From contig NZ_FTOL01000001.1 of NCBI RefSeq assembly GCF_900156735.1, forward strand, positions 806,001 to 870,000: a stretch of 64,000 nt of DNA, written 5' to 3'. The notes beneath the pieces were generated by a model, which saw only the letters and a list, made by a program, of their open reading frames with translations, was not told the DNA's origin and did not search any database. How positions within the stretch are numbered: the first letter of the stretch is position 1; each line of letters opens with the position of its first letter. Origin of the DNA: Chryseobacterium ureilyticum. Its GTDB lineage: Bacteria; Bacteroidota; Bacteroidia; Flavobacteriales; Weeksellaceae. Made by a program: the position numbers and the translations under genes. Below are positions 1-8,385 of the stretch, in pieces.

Positions 1-271
1 TTCGCGATGAGACGATATTGCTTAAATTCAAAATGATAATATTCTTCCCAAGAGCCGTAGCAATGGCTTTAGCGGTCATTGTCTTACCACAGCCTGAACT
101 TCCCTCAAGGAGAATCTTATTGTTTACAGGAAGACCATATTCCAGAAGTTCTTTGCTGTAAGTGTTTTCTTTGATAAGTTGAATAAGGGAATCCTTGTTA
201 CTTTTGCTGAGAAATACATCGTTTAGGTTTACCTGTTCTTTATCTTGAATAATGAGATTGTAAAGATTCAT
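1..271 (-). CDS. AAA-type ATPase, N-terminal part (cut by window edge)
   Basis: Ninety codons are visible, from the ATG at 271 to the window edge, so the C-terminal part is missing. A Walker A motif (GSSGCGKT) lies near residues 58-65 and is followed by MTAKAIA, the usual continuation in AAA ATPases that load or remodel proteins. The piece starts MNLYNLIIQDKE and has no signal peptide, so it should act in the cytoplasm. Walker B, sensor and arginine-finger regions are outside the window, so the AAA subfamily and the substrate cannot be named. The family call is firm because of the P-loop context; the role is open. Confidence 0.8.
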   Translation of the reverse strand, partial: MNLYNLIIQDKEQVNLNDVFLSKSNKDSLIQLIKENTYSKELLEYGLPVNNKILLEGSSGCGKTMTAKAIATALGKNIIILNLSNIVSSR

Positions 272-1261
272 GATGATAATTAAATAAACAAAGATAAAGT
301 TTTATTGAATGTAATATAGATCCTGAATCGGAATAAATAAGTGGTCCAGAGAGTAGGGGGTTATCCAGTCTTGTAATAAGAAAGAAAATAACTTTTGCAG
401 TAAGCATAAAAAAAGAGAAGCTGAACGTAAGTTCGGCTTCTCTCTTGGATATTAAAATTTGTTATGAAACTAAGATCTTTTTGCTATGTTTTTGGGCCCT
501 TTTACCCCATTGGTAAAAGAGCGATCTGATTTCTCAGAGTAAAAACATAAAACAATATAATTAGTATAGTTTTGCTATAGGCTTTTATTATTTATTTAAT
601 GATTAGTTTCTTTCTCTTATTACTGTCATGAAATATGATGAGAATACTACTAAACATGTTGCGATACCGATATAAGTTACCATTTTGTATTATTTTTAAT
701 TATTTGACTTTTTTTTATCAATCTTTCAATTGCAATATTACAACTTTCAAATCGCGTGCCAAAGCAAATCACTATGATGTATATCAGTGTGTTATGGGTG
801 TTTTATTTAATTTTTAAGTGATTTTTTGTTTACAATGTGTTAATGTATTATTATGAATTTATTAATATATTTATTGTTCTGTCTTTAAAAAAATATGAAA
901 ACGTTAATCATTTGTTGACTTCTATATTGGAGTTGATAAAACAAATAATAAATAATGCATGGCATAATATTGAGTTCAGCCGCTAAAATGGGGTGCAAAA
1001 TTTTAGCGTAAAACAGATTTCTATGTTAAGAAAATTTATTTCTAACGATGATTTTTGAACAAATATTTTTGTTAGTTGTCAGATTGTATGACATATTTTT
1101 TGTGTCAGAAGTAGAAAATAATGACAGTTTTCTATAGGTTTTTATGCCATTAAAACAAATTGAGGAGATTAAGTGTTTTAATGGTAGCCAGTTATTGGAT
1201 TGTATATGATCGGATCGGGCATAGCGTTTCCATATACAAAAAATAAAGAATTTGGTTTTAT
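272..1261. other. Gene-poor region with three stem-loops
   Basis: About 1 kb of AT-rich DNA without a convincing coding frame. It holds three inverted repeats: 414-443 (terminator-like on the minus strand), 499-519 (8-bp perfect arms CTTTTACC/GGTAAAAG) and 981-1008 (9-bp perfect arms CGCTAAAAT/ATTTTAGCG). A 60-codon frame at 635-817 is AT-driven and shows no protein-like features. A non-coding transcript on the minus strand ending at the 414 terminator is possible but not shown. Confidence 0.4.
407..443 (-). terminator. Rho-independent terminator-like hairpin, minus strand
   Basis: Arms AGAGAAGCTGAAC (414-426) and GTTCGGCTTCTCT (431-443) pair with one G-U and a 4-base loop. On the minus strand the stem is followed by seven U (407-413). 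No coding gene lies directly upstream on that strand, so it either ends a small RNA or is a relic. Confidence 0.5.
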
Positions 1262-1269
1262 TACTTTTG
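1262..1269 (+). promoter_or_regulatory. Bacteroidota -7 element of the SMR gene
   Basis: TACTTTTG followed by C matches the TAnnTTTG consensus and lies 17 bases before the ATG at 1287. This supports that ATG over an upstream in-frame start at 1200, which would lie before the transcript start. Confidence 0.5.
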
Positions 1270-1286
1270 CAGAAAGAATACATCAC

Positions 1287-1622
1287 ATGGGACGCAGTTA
1301 TATTTTTCTTGCCTTAGCAATTATATTTGAGATCATAGCAACTACATTTCTGAAAAAATCAGAAGAATTTTCAAAACTGTTGCCCTCTATTATTACTGTT
1401 GCAGGATACGCTTGTGCCTTTTATTTTTTAAGTTTAACCCTTCGTCAGATTCCTGTAGGAATTACTTATGCAATTTGGTCAGGTGTAGGAATTGTGTTTA
1501 TAACAATGATTGGAATTATTGCATTCAAGCAGATTCCGGATTTACCAGCTATTATAGGAATTGCTTTAATTGTTATTGGAGTGATTGTTATCAACGTATT
1601 TTCAAAAATGGGAACACATTGA
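1287..1622 (+). CDS. Small multidrug resistance (SMR) efflux protein, EmrE-like
   Basis: A 111-residue protein with four predicted membrane helices, the normal SMR length. The proton- and drug-binding glutamate of EmrE (E14) corresponds to E15 in IIFEIIATT, Y40 to Y41 and W63 to W64 in the stretch AIWSGVG. This set places it with the EmrE/quaternary-ammonium branch rather than the guanidinium (Gdx) branch. It should work as a dimer in the inner membrane, exchanging protons for lipophilic cations. I chose the ATG at 1287 because the membrane helix starts there and a promoter element sits just upstream. It stands alone, with no partner SMR gene next to it. Confidence 0.88.
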   Translation: MGRSYIFLALAIIFEIIATTFLKKSEEFSKLLPSIITVAGYACAFYFLSLTLRQIPVGITYAIWSGVGIVFITMIGIIAFKQIPDLPAIIGIALIVIGVIVINVFSKMGTH

Positions 1623-1642
1623 TTTTTATCAAACGTTTATTA

Positions 1643-2077
1643 TTACTTTATTCTGTGAATGCTGGTTTGGAAAAAATGAAATAGAAATATTTTATCATAA
1701 AAGATCTCTAAACTATTTTCAATGATGAAGTCAGAGTGACGGTCTTTATCTCCGGAAAAGTCTTCTTCCACAAATACAAACCATAGTTCAGAAAGTCCAT
1801 ATCTTTTCTTAAACTCTTCGGAAGTATTACAATCAGGAAATGAAGAATTTTTCATGTCATAAAAGAGAATTCCTTTCGAAAGCCCATCCTGCTCGATAAT
1901 ATTAATTGAATGATGAAGGTAATCAATCACCTTTATATTACTATCCAGACATTGCACGAAATGATGAAGATCAATCAGCTGTATTACCTTTTCTTCCTGT
2001 TGAGACTCTGTCATGAAAAAATATTTCGTTGTTATTTCCTGAGTTAATTCTTCAAAAACGGCTAATTCCATATACAT
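1643..2077 (-). CDS. Hypothetical cytoplasmic protein
   Basis: A 144-residue acidic protein with no signal peptide or membrane helix, starting MYMELAVFEEL; the third codon (2071) is an equally good start. It is rich in aromatic and acidic residues (for example ELWFVFVEED). I do not recognise a family. It is divergent from the LytS/LytTR pair, and the direct repeat at 2125-2157 lies about 50 bases upstream of it, so it may be a target of that two-component system. Confidence 0.6.
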   Translation of the reverse strand: MYMELAVFEELTQEITTKYFFMTESQQEEKVIQLIDLHHFVQCLDSNIKVIDYLHHSINIIEQDGLSKGILFYDMKNSSFPDCNTSEEFKKRYGLSELWFVFVEEDFSGDKDRHSDFIIENSLEIFYDKIFLFHFFQTSIHRIK

Positions 2078-2124
2078 TAATTAAACACTGCAAAGAAATA
2101 AACAATAGAGAAGCCTGAAATTGT

Positions 2125-2157
2125 TTTTATACGAAACGGCTTGTATTTTATACGAAA
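2125..2157. promoter_or_regulatory. 21-bp-period direct repeat, candidate LytTR binding site
   Basis: TTTTATACGAAA occurs at 2125-2136 and again at 2146-2157, identical over 12 bases and exactly 21 bases apart, about two helical turns on one DNA face. LytTR regulators are known to bind pairs of roughly 9-bp direct repeats separated by about 12 bp. The site lies between the divergent 144-residue gene and a LytS/LytTR operon, so it can serve either promoter. Confidence 0.5.
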
Positions 2158-2229
2158 TTTGTGAAGGACAATTGGTATAATAATATATAGGTTTTGTATA
2201 ATATTATAGGTGCAACTTATGGTATTATC

Positions 2230-2237
2230 TATTTTTG
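2230..2237 (+). promoter_or_regulatory. -7 element of the lytS-type operon
   Basis: TATTTTTG fits TAnnTTTG and sits 25 bases before the kinase ATG. No convincing -33 TTG is seen at the usual distance, as would suit an activator-dependent promoter. Confidence 0.45.
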
Positions 2238-2261
2238 TGAATGATATAATCCAATAATGAT

Positions 2262-3338
2262 ATGAAATACAGCCAATGGAAGTTTAAAGAGACACAGGCG
2301 ATAGAATTTCTGGTGGAAGAACGATATAAGTACAGCAGACATCTGTTATTTCTGGTGTTCTTTTTCTTCTTGTTGTACAGTTCCAGATTCTGGCATTGGT
2401 ATTCCGGAATGTATCAGTATTATGTACTGTTGTTTGTGTATTCCATATTAATAGCAATGGTTTACATCAATATTTATGTGCTGGTTCCAAGGTTTTTCTT
2501 TAAAACAAGATATATTAGCTATTTGGTAGTGCTTGTACTCATGGGAGTTGTGGGGCTTAATATCATCGGATACGGTTTTCGATCAGTTTTCGCCGAATTT
2601 AGAACGATAAGCTTTCCAAAAGAAACGGAAAAAGGAGGAATTTATGAAGGAATTCTGATGTGTATTCCTATTATTCTGACGACGACAACCGTTAAGCTCT
2701 TACAAAAATGGATCAATGATAATAAAAGAATCAATGAACTGAGTAATCTTACTTTAAATATGGAATTGAATGTTCTCAGAAATCAGATCAATCCACATTT
2801 CCTGTTTAATATGCTGAATAATGTAAAAGCACTCATAAGAACAGATCCAGCAAAAGCTTATGTCGTAATTGTCAAACTTTCAGAATTTCTACGGTATCAA
2901 CTTTATGAAAACAGTGAAGAAAAAACTTTACTGACTTCTGAAATTGAATTTCTGTCTAATTTTTTAAACCTTGAAAAAATTAGACGTGAAAATTTTTCTT
3001 TCGATATTCATGTAGAAGCCGATAAGCGAACTTTAAATACTACATTTATTCCTCCAAACTTATTTACCACTTTTGTTGAAAATGCAGTAAAACATAGCGT
3101 AAATATTACAGGTGAAGAATCTTATGTAAAAGTAAATATAAAGATAGAAGACAAAAAGCTTAGTTTTATCTGTATAAATTCTAAAGATCCCGGATATGCT
3201 TTGGCTGATAAGAAAAGCAGCGGATTAGGATTGGCAAATATTAAACGAAGACTGGAACTTCTTTATAATGATAAATTTGAATTGAATACCATTTCTGAAG
3301 ATAAAGAATATACTGTAATTTTAAAAATTTCTGTGTGA
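2262..3338 (+). CDS. LytS/YehU-type sensor histidine kinase
   Basis: A 358-residue protein with four N-terminal membrane helices (about residues 26-145), then a short coiled segment and a His_kinase domain (PF06580 type). The phospho-acceptor is H179 in NPHFLFN, and the ATP-binding part shows the N box FVENAVKHS and a glycine box SGLGLANIKRR. It has no periplasmic sensor domain, so the signal is probably sensed in or at the membrane. Its stop codon overlaps the ATG of the response regulator by one base (TGATG), so the pair is translationally coupled and must work together. Confidence 0.9.
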   Translation: MKYSQWKFKETQAIEFLVEERYKYSRHLLFLVFFFFLLYSSRFWHWYSGMYQYYVLLFVYSILIAMVYINIYVLVPRFFFKTRYISYLVVLVLMGVVGLNIIGYGFRSVFAEFRTISFPKETEKGGIYEGILMCIPIILTTTTVKLLQKWINDNKRINELSNLTLNMELNVLRNQINPHFLFNMLNNVKALIRTDPAKAYVVIVKLSEFLRYQLYENSEEKTLLTSEIEFLSNFLNLEKIRRENFSFDIHVEADKRTLNTTFIPPNLFTTFVENAVKHSVNITGEESYVKVNIKIEDKKLSFICINSKDPGYALADKKSSGLGLANIKRRLELLYNDKFELNTISEDKEYTVILKISV

Positions 3339-4060
3339 TGAACTGTATTATAGTAGATGATGAACCCTTAGCAAGAGCAGAAATGCGGTCGTTGATCAAT
3401 GAAACTTCAAAGATGGATATTCTTGGAGAGTTTTCCAATGCTCCGTCTGCCCTGGAATTCCTTAAAGATAATGATGCAGACCTTATTTTTCTTGATATTG
3501 AGATGCCAATGGTAACAGGGTTGGAGTTTGCCGAAATGCTTCCCAAAAGATCACTGATCATTTTTACCACTGCTTACTCTCAATATGCATTGAAAAGCTA
3601 TGAACTGGAAGCTGTAGATTATCTTTTAAAACCGATTGATTCCCAAAGGCTGGAAAAAGCCATCAATAAAGCCATTCTATACACCGAACTTTTATCTAAG
3701 GACACCATAAAAAATACAATAGAATCCAACACTACAGATTTTTTATTCATTAAAGCAGACCGAAGGTTTTACAAAATCAGTTTTTCAGATATTAAATTTA
3801 TAGAAGGACTTAAAGATTATGTTGTGATTCATACAAGACAACAAAAGCTTATCACAGCCATGAACCTGAAAACGATCCATCAGAAGGTATCCGAAGAAAC
3901 CTTTATCCGGGTAAGCAAATCATATGTAGTGAATGCAGACTACATTGATTCATTTGATAATCATAGCATATATATTGATGAGTCGGAAATTCCGATCGGG
4001 GAGGTTTACAAAGCTGAGTTTTTTGCAAAATATGCAGGCGGATTTTTGGGAACAGATTGA
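3338..4060 (+). CDS. LytTR-family response regulator
   Basis: A 240-residue regulator with a receiver domain (residues 1-115, acidic pocket D7-D8, phospho-acceptor D53 in FLDIEMP, conserved K in LLKPID) and a C-terminal LytTR DNA-binding domain (about 135-235). The ATG at 3338 overlaps the kinase stop; a GTG at 3335 is less likely. The 21-bp-period repeat at 2125-2157 is a natural candidate target, implying autoregulation. Target genes beyond the neighbourhood cannot be told from here. Confidence 0.92.
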   Translation: MNCIIVDDEPLARAEMRSLINETSKMDILGEFSNAPSALEFLKDNDADLIFLDIEMPMVTGLEFAEMLPKRSLIIFTTAYSQYALKSYELEAVDYLLKPIDSQRLEKAINKAILYTELLSKDTIKNTIESNTTDFLFIKADRRFYKISFSDIKFIEGLKDYVVIHTRQQKLITAMNLKTIHQKVSEETFIRVSKSYVVNADYIDSFDNHSIYIDESEIPIGEVYKAEFFAKYAGGFLGTD

Positions 4061-4157
4061 TGTTAATAAATAATAAATTCATCCAACTTTAGCTAAAACT
4101 TAAAATACTCTGGTTAATAAATATGTAAATATTATTCCATAAAAATAAAATTTGGAG

Positions 4158-4165
4158 TAATTTTG
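4158..4165 (+). promoter_or_regulatory. -7 element of dgt
   Basis: TAATTTTG matches TAnnTTTG and ends 4 bases before the first of two adjacent ATG codons (4170, 4173), so the transcript must be almost leaderless. Confidence 0.4.
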
Positions 4166-4169
4166 AAAA

Positions 4170-5528
4170 ATGATGAATTTAAACCAGATTTTCACCAATC
4201 AACGTACAGGAAACAATCCACATACTAAAGCTTCAAGAACTGATTTTCAAAGAGATTTCGATAGAATTATCTTCTCATCTGCTTTCAGAAGATTGCAGAA
4301 TAAAACTCAGGTTTTTCCTTTGCCGGGAAGTGTATTTGTACACAACAGGCTGACGCACTCTCTGGAAGTGTCGTCTGTGGGAAGAAGTTTAGGAAGTATT
4401 ATTGGTGAATTTATTGCGGAGGACTATAAAAATGAACTTACAGAAGATTCAAAGAATTTTTATCTATATAATTTAGGAAACGTAATCGCTGCGGCATGTC
4501 TTTGTCATGATGTAGGAAATCCCGCTTTCGGACATTCCGGAGAAGATGCAATTGCAAGTTATTTCGAGAGAAATGAAAAAGATCTGAAAGCTAAATTCAA
4601 TGAAAAAGAATGGGCAGATCTGGTGAATTTTGAAGGGAATGCAAATGCTATCAGAGTATTGGCTCAACAACAAAATGGAAAAGATGCAGGAGGAATTCAG
4701 CTGACTTTTTCTACATTGGCAAGTATTGCAAAATATCCTTGTGAAGCTGTAGCTAAGAAAAAAGGAATCATCCATAGAAAGAAATTCGGATTTTTCCAGA
4801 ATGAAAAAGATATATTCCTTGAAATTGCAAAAGGAACACATCTTATTTCCGAATGTGAAGAACCTCATATCTTCAAAAGGCACCCATTTGTATGGCTGGT
4901 AGAAGCTGCTGATGATATTTGTTATAATATTATTGACATGGAAGACGCTCACAGACTTGGAATAGTCTCTACGTCCGACTGTGAAAACCTTTTCTTCGAA
5001 TTGGTGAAGTCCGAAAGTAATGATATTGATAAAGTTAAAAACAAGCTGGCATCTATTTCCAACGAAAATGAAAAGATTTCCTATCTGAGAGCAAAAGCGA
5101 TCAATGCATTGATCAATAAATCGCTTGAGAGCTATAAGCAGAATTTTGAAACGATTTTAGCAGGAAATCTTGATAAAGGATTGCTGGATATTTATAAATC
5201 TGAAAATAATGCTTTACAGGATATAGAATCTTTCTCCATTGAAAAAATTTACAATCATAAAGCTGTGGTGGAAATAGAGAATGCAGGTTACAACGTAATG
5301 TATGAATTATTGGATCACTTTATTCCATCCATTCTAAAGCCGGAAGATGATAGAAAATCTTACGATAAAAAAGCCCTGAAATTACTTCCAAGGCAGTTTG
5401 TATATGATAACGGAACAGATTACCAGAAAGTATTGGGAATCATTGATTTTGTTTCCGGAATGACAGATAATTATGCAACTGACCTTTATAGAAAGATAAA
5501 AGGGATAGAGATCGGTATGACGGTATAG
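4170..5528 (+). CDS. dgt: Deoxyguanosinetriphosphate triphosphohydrolase
   Basis: A 452-residue HD-domain enzyme that cleaves dGTP to deoxyguanosine and triphosphate, helping control dNTP pools. The family start is clear (SRTDFQRDFDRIIFSSAFRRL), with metal ligands H63 in NRLTHSLEV, H113-D114 in CLCHDVGNPAFGHSGE and a later D in EAADDICYN. The length fits the long dGTPase branch. Two ATG codons follow each other; the second (4173) gives the same protein less one residue. The gene is monocistronic and ends two bases before a convergent lipoprotein gene. Such dNTPases can also limit phage growth, but nothing nearby suggests a defence role. Confidence 0.93.
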   Translation: MMNLNQIFTNQRTGNNPHTKASRTDFQRDFDRIIFSSAFRRLQNKTQVFPLPGSVFVHNRLTHSLEVSSVGRSLGSIIGEFIAEDYKNELTEDSKNFYLYNLGNVIAAACLCHDVGNPAFGHSGEDAIASYFERNEKDLKAKFNEKEWADLVNFEGNANAIRVLAQQQNGKDAGGIQLTFSTLASIAKYPCEAVAKKKGIIHRKKFGFFQNEKDIFLEIAKGTHLISECEEPHIFKRHPFVWLVEAADDICYNIIDMEDAHRLGIVSTSDCENLFFELVKSESNDIDKVKNKLASISNENEKISYLRAKAINALINKSLESYKQNFETILAGNLDKGLLDIYKSENNALQDIESFSIEKIYNHKAVVEIENAGYNVMYELLDHFIPSILKPEDDRKSYDKKALKLLPRQFVYDNGTDYQKVLGIIDFVSGMTDNYATDLYRKIKGIEIGMTV

Positions 5529-5530
5529 TT

Positions 5531-6274
5531 TTAAAGTTTAAAGGGAGTTTTTGAAATGACAATTGTTCGTGGATATTCCGTTGTTATATCATAAAAAGTA
5601 GGATCAACAGCTTTTACAATAACTTCATCATTGATGAATTCAAAAACAATATTTTTGATGATAAGGCTGTTAGTTCCGCTGTTTTTAAAGTAAAAAGCTT
5701 TATTGAATTTTCCTTCTGCAATAAATGTTACTTTTTTATCTTTGGAAATAACCGTTTTCAGTTCGGTAATAAAAAATTCAGTTCTCTGGGTTGGATCTGT
5801 AATAAAAGGATTCAACATTTGCATAGGAAAAGAAAGTGCTATTTTGTCAGGCTTATCTATTGTTATAACAGATTCCATATAACTGAAATTATTCTGTTTT
5901 TGTTGCTGGGAGTCTTCATTTTTGAAGTTCTCAGTATAATAAACGCCGATATGAGTTTCTTTATCACCTAATAATTGAAGCGCAATTCCGGTAGAGAAAA
6001 TATTTTCATTATTCTGCCTTAATGGAATCAAATCCAATCTTTGCGTCAGGCTGGTTCCTGTATTGCTGTAATTAGCCAGAGTAGTAGAATAAAAAACTTT
6101 TTCCGTTATTTTAAAAAGTTCCGTTATCATGCGGGACTTTTCGTATACAAACGTATTGTGACTTTTATCTTTATTCTGAAAAATAAGATTTCTGGTATGA
6201 GGATAATAAGGTTTACTTTGTTGTGCATTCAGGTTGCAAGCTGTCAAAGCAAGCATTAATAATGGAATTTTCAT
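5531..6274 (-). CDS. Hypothetical lipoprotein
   Basis: A 247-residue protein with a short lipoprotein signal, LALTAC, placing the lipidated cysteine at residue 13, followed by Q-rich sequence. The mature part is rich in beta-strand-like sequence with no recognised domain. It is convergent with dgt and divergent from the SPFH gene. It is probably anchored in the outer membrane, inner or outer leaflet; the role is unknown. Confidence 0.65.
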   Translation of the reverse strand: MKIPLLMLALTACNLNAQQSKPYYPHTRNLIFQNKDKSHNTFVYEKSRMITELFKITEKVFYSTTLANYSNTGTSLTQRLDLIPLRQNNENIFSTGIALQLLGDKETHIGVYYTENFKNEDSQQQKQNNFSYMESVITIDKPDKIALSFPMQMLNPFITDPTQRTEFFITELKTVISKDKKVTFIAEGKFNKAFYFKNSGTNSLIIKNIVFEFINDEVIVKAVDPTFYDITTEYPRTIVISKTPFKL

Positions 6275-6321
6275 TGATATTAGTTTAGGTCATAAATATA
6301 CTTGATTTAAAACTAAAGTAT

Positions 6322-6329
6322 TATCTTTA
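6322..6329 (+). promoter_or_regulatory. Promoter of the SPFH gene
   Basis: A TTG at 6302-6304 is followed after 17 bases by TATCTTTA, one base off TAnnTTTG. The spacing is normal for Bacteroidota sigma-A promoters; the ATG follows at 6355. Confidence 0.4.
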
Positions 6330-6354
6330 TCCTAATCAATATAAAAACTAAACT

Positions 6355-7293
6355 ATGGGTATTTTTCTGGCACCCGTCATTATCCTCGGGTTAATCATTT
6401 TATTTGCTTCGTTTTTTGTGGTTAAGCAGGAAACAGCAGCTATCATAGAACGTTTTGGAAAATTCCAGGCGGTAAAACATTCCGGACTTCATCTTAAACT
6501 TCCAGTCATAGATCAGATTGCTAAAAGACTTAATCTTAGAATTCAGCAGCTGGATGTAATGATTGATACCAAAACTCTGGATAACGTTTTCATAAAAATG
6601 AAGATTTCGGTTCAGTATCAGGTGATCAGAAATCAGGTAGGAGATGCTTTCTATCGTTTGGAGAATCCTGAAAATCAAATTACTTCATTCGTTTTTGACG
6701 TAGTGCGTGCAGAAGTTCCAAAATTGAAGCTTGATGATGTCTTCGTAAGAAAAGATGATATTGCCGTTGCGGTAAAAAGTGAATTGCAGGAAGCGATGAA
6801 CAGCTACGGATATGATATTATTAAAGCTTTGGTAACAGATATTGATCCGGATGAGCAGGTAAAACATGCTATGAACAGAATCAACGCTGCAGAACGGGAA
6901 AAAACAGCTGCAGAATATGAATCTGAAGCTCAAAGAATCAGAATTGTGGCTGTCGCAAAAGCCGAAGCTGAATCGAAAAAATTACAAGGACAAGGGATTG
7001 CAGATCAAAGAAGAGAAATTGCAAAAGGACTTGAAGAATCCGTAAGAATGCTTAATAACGTAGATATCAATTCACATGAAGCTTCCGCACTTATTGTGGT
7101 AACGCAACATTATGATACATTACATTCTGTAGGAGCGAGCAACCGAAGTAACCTGGTACTTCTTCCTAATTCACCCACTGCTGCGAGCGGAATGCTGAAC
7201 GATCTTGTTGTAGCAATGACCACAGCGAATACAGTAGGGGAGGCAACCAAAGGAAAGTATCCTGAGCCACCACAAAAAGAATCGGGATATTAA
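6355..7293 (+). CDS. SPFH/band 7 protein, HIR/stomatin-like
   Basis: A 312-residue protein with one N-terminal membrane helix (residues 3-23) followed by a full SPFH domain and an alpha-helical, Ala/Glu-rich segment (about 180-230) typical of oligomerising band 7 proteins. Many stretches (LRIQQLDV, TKTLDNVF, VFDVVRAEVPKL, YGYDIIKALVTDIDPDE) run parallel to plant hypersensitive-induced-reaction proteins, as remembered. Such proteins form ring-like scaffolds in membrane microdomains. No NfeD partner is adjacent. The C-terminal tail after residue 270 is low in conserved features. Confidence 0.9.
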   Translation: MGIFLAPVIILGLIILFASFFVVKQETAAIIERFGKFQAVKHSGLHLKLPVIDQIAKRLNLRIQQLDVMIDTKTLDNVFIKMKISVQYQVIRNQVGDAFYRLENPENQITSFVFDVVRAEVPKLKLDDVFVRKDDIAVAVKSELQEAMNSYGYDIIKALVTDIDPDEQVKHAMNRINAAEREKTAAEYESEAQRIRIVAVAKAEAESKKLQGQGIADQRREIAKGLEESVRMLNNVDINSHEASALIVVTQHYDTLHSVGASNRSNLVLLPNSPTAASGMLNDLVVAMTTANTVGEATKGKYPEPPQKESGY

Positions 7294-7441
7294 AGAGAAA
7301 GAAAGTTAGAAGCTGGAAGAGAGAAGTTCTTGCTGTAGAAAGTAGAGAAACAGATCTGTTTTGTATATAACTTTTATGCAAACATCTTGCTAGTTTGATA
7401 GAGGTATTTTCAACCTTATATTAACTTCTATTCTATAAAAC

Positions 7442-7469
7442 AAAAGCTTCAGATATTTCTGAAGCTTTT
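7442..7469. terminator. Bidirectional terminator between SPFH and DUF4377 genes
   Basis: Perfect 12-bp arms AAAAGCTTCAGA/TCTGAAGCTTTT with a 4-base loop, flanked by T-rich sequence in both directions. It lies between two convergent genes and can end both. Confidence 0.8.
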
Positions 7470-7475
7470 TTATTT

Positions 7476-8090
7476 CTATTTCTTTGTTTTAGAAACCTGT
7501 TCTACCAATGTATACTTAATAGAAGAAGCATCTGCCGGTGGATTAGCGATCTTTTCTGTTTTTACTTTCAGAACATATTCGTATCCTGGCTCATAAGTAA
7601 ATCCTTCGATATTGCTGTAGAAATTTGTCCAGTTATCAGAAGCATTTTCTTTCACCTGCATACATTTCATACGTCCAGCTCCTGCTGAGCAATCTAAGGT
7701 TTCAGCACCTATGATAAGCGTTTTTTCATTCGCTGCGATTCCTTCTTTTTTAGTTTTGGAAACCTGCTTTACCAATGTGTATTTGATCGACGAACCATCA
7801 GCTGGTGGATTGGCGATTTTTTCTGTTTTTACCTTTAATACATATTCGTATCCCGGTTCGTAAGTAAATCCTTCAATGTTTGTGTAGAAGTTGGTCCAGT
7901 CTTCCGATGCCTTTTCTTTTACCTGCAGACATTTCATCGGAGCTACTCCTGTACAGTCTGCTGTTTGTGGTCCTACGATGAATGTTTTTTCATCAGCTGC
8001 GGATACCCCGGCAGTAGTTGTACATTGTGTCATTGCAAATAATGCTAATGCAGGCGCTGCCCCTTTTAGAATTGTTGCTATACTTTTCAT
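7476..8090 (-). CDS. Tandem DUF4377 secreted/lipoprotein
   Basis: Two copies of a roughly 85-residue domain follow each other; each has a C-x(7-9)-C pair (residues near 25-35 and 110-120 of the mature part), then WTNFY, a GFTYEPGYEY core and KYTLV near the end. This matches DUF4377, often seen in META/HslJ-type envelope proteins. The start at 8090 (MKSIATILKG) gives a clean signal ending in MTQC, a slightly unusual lipobox with Q before C; a longer frame to 8183 has no signal and is unlikely. The two copies are so alike at the protein level that the duplication seems recent. Function unknown. Confidence 0.75.
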   Translation of the reverse strand: MKSIATILKGAAPALALFAMTQCTTTAGVSAADEKTFIVGPQTADCTGVAPMKCLQVKEKASEDWTNFYTNIEGFTYEPGYEYVLKVKTEKIANPPADGSSIKYTLVKQVSKTKKEGIAANEKTLIIGAETLDCSAGAGRMKCMQVKENASDNWTNFYSNIEGFTYEPGYEYVLKVKTEKIANPPADASSIKYTLVEQVSKTKK

Positions 8091-8385
8091 AAACTTGATT
8101 TTAAAACCATACCTCGCAATTACCATGCCGAAGTTTTTCCGAATTAGCGGATTTCCGGTATTGTTTTTTAGTTTTTTAATCATTTAATTTGGCGTTTCCA
8201 ATCAACGAAGTCAGGGGGAATAATATATTCAATATAATGATATGTGGTTCAGAAATATTGGAGGTCAGTAAATTATAAAGACAGAAAAGATTCCAAATTA
8301 TATTCAGTTTTACAGTAAAATTAAAGAGTATGATTGAGGCTTCCGGAGTTTATATTTTAAAGGAAAGAAAAATGAATTTGAATTG

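Noticed and set aside
635..817. 60-codon plus-strand frame
   Set aside because: AT-rich, no promoter close by, no protein-like pattern.
7294..7360. Purine-rich stretch after the SPFH gene
   Set aside because: Low-complexity AG-rich DNA of a kind common between genes; no structure or frame to support a feature.
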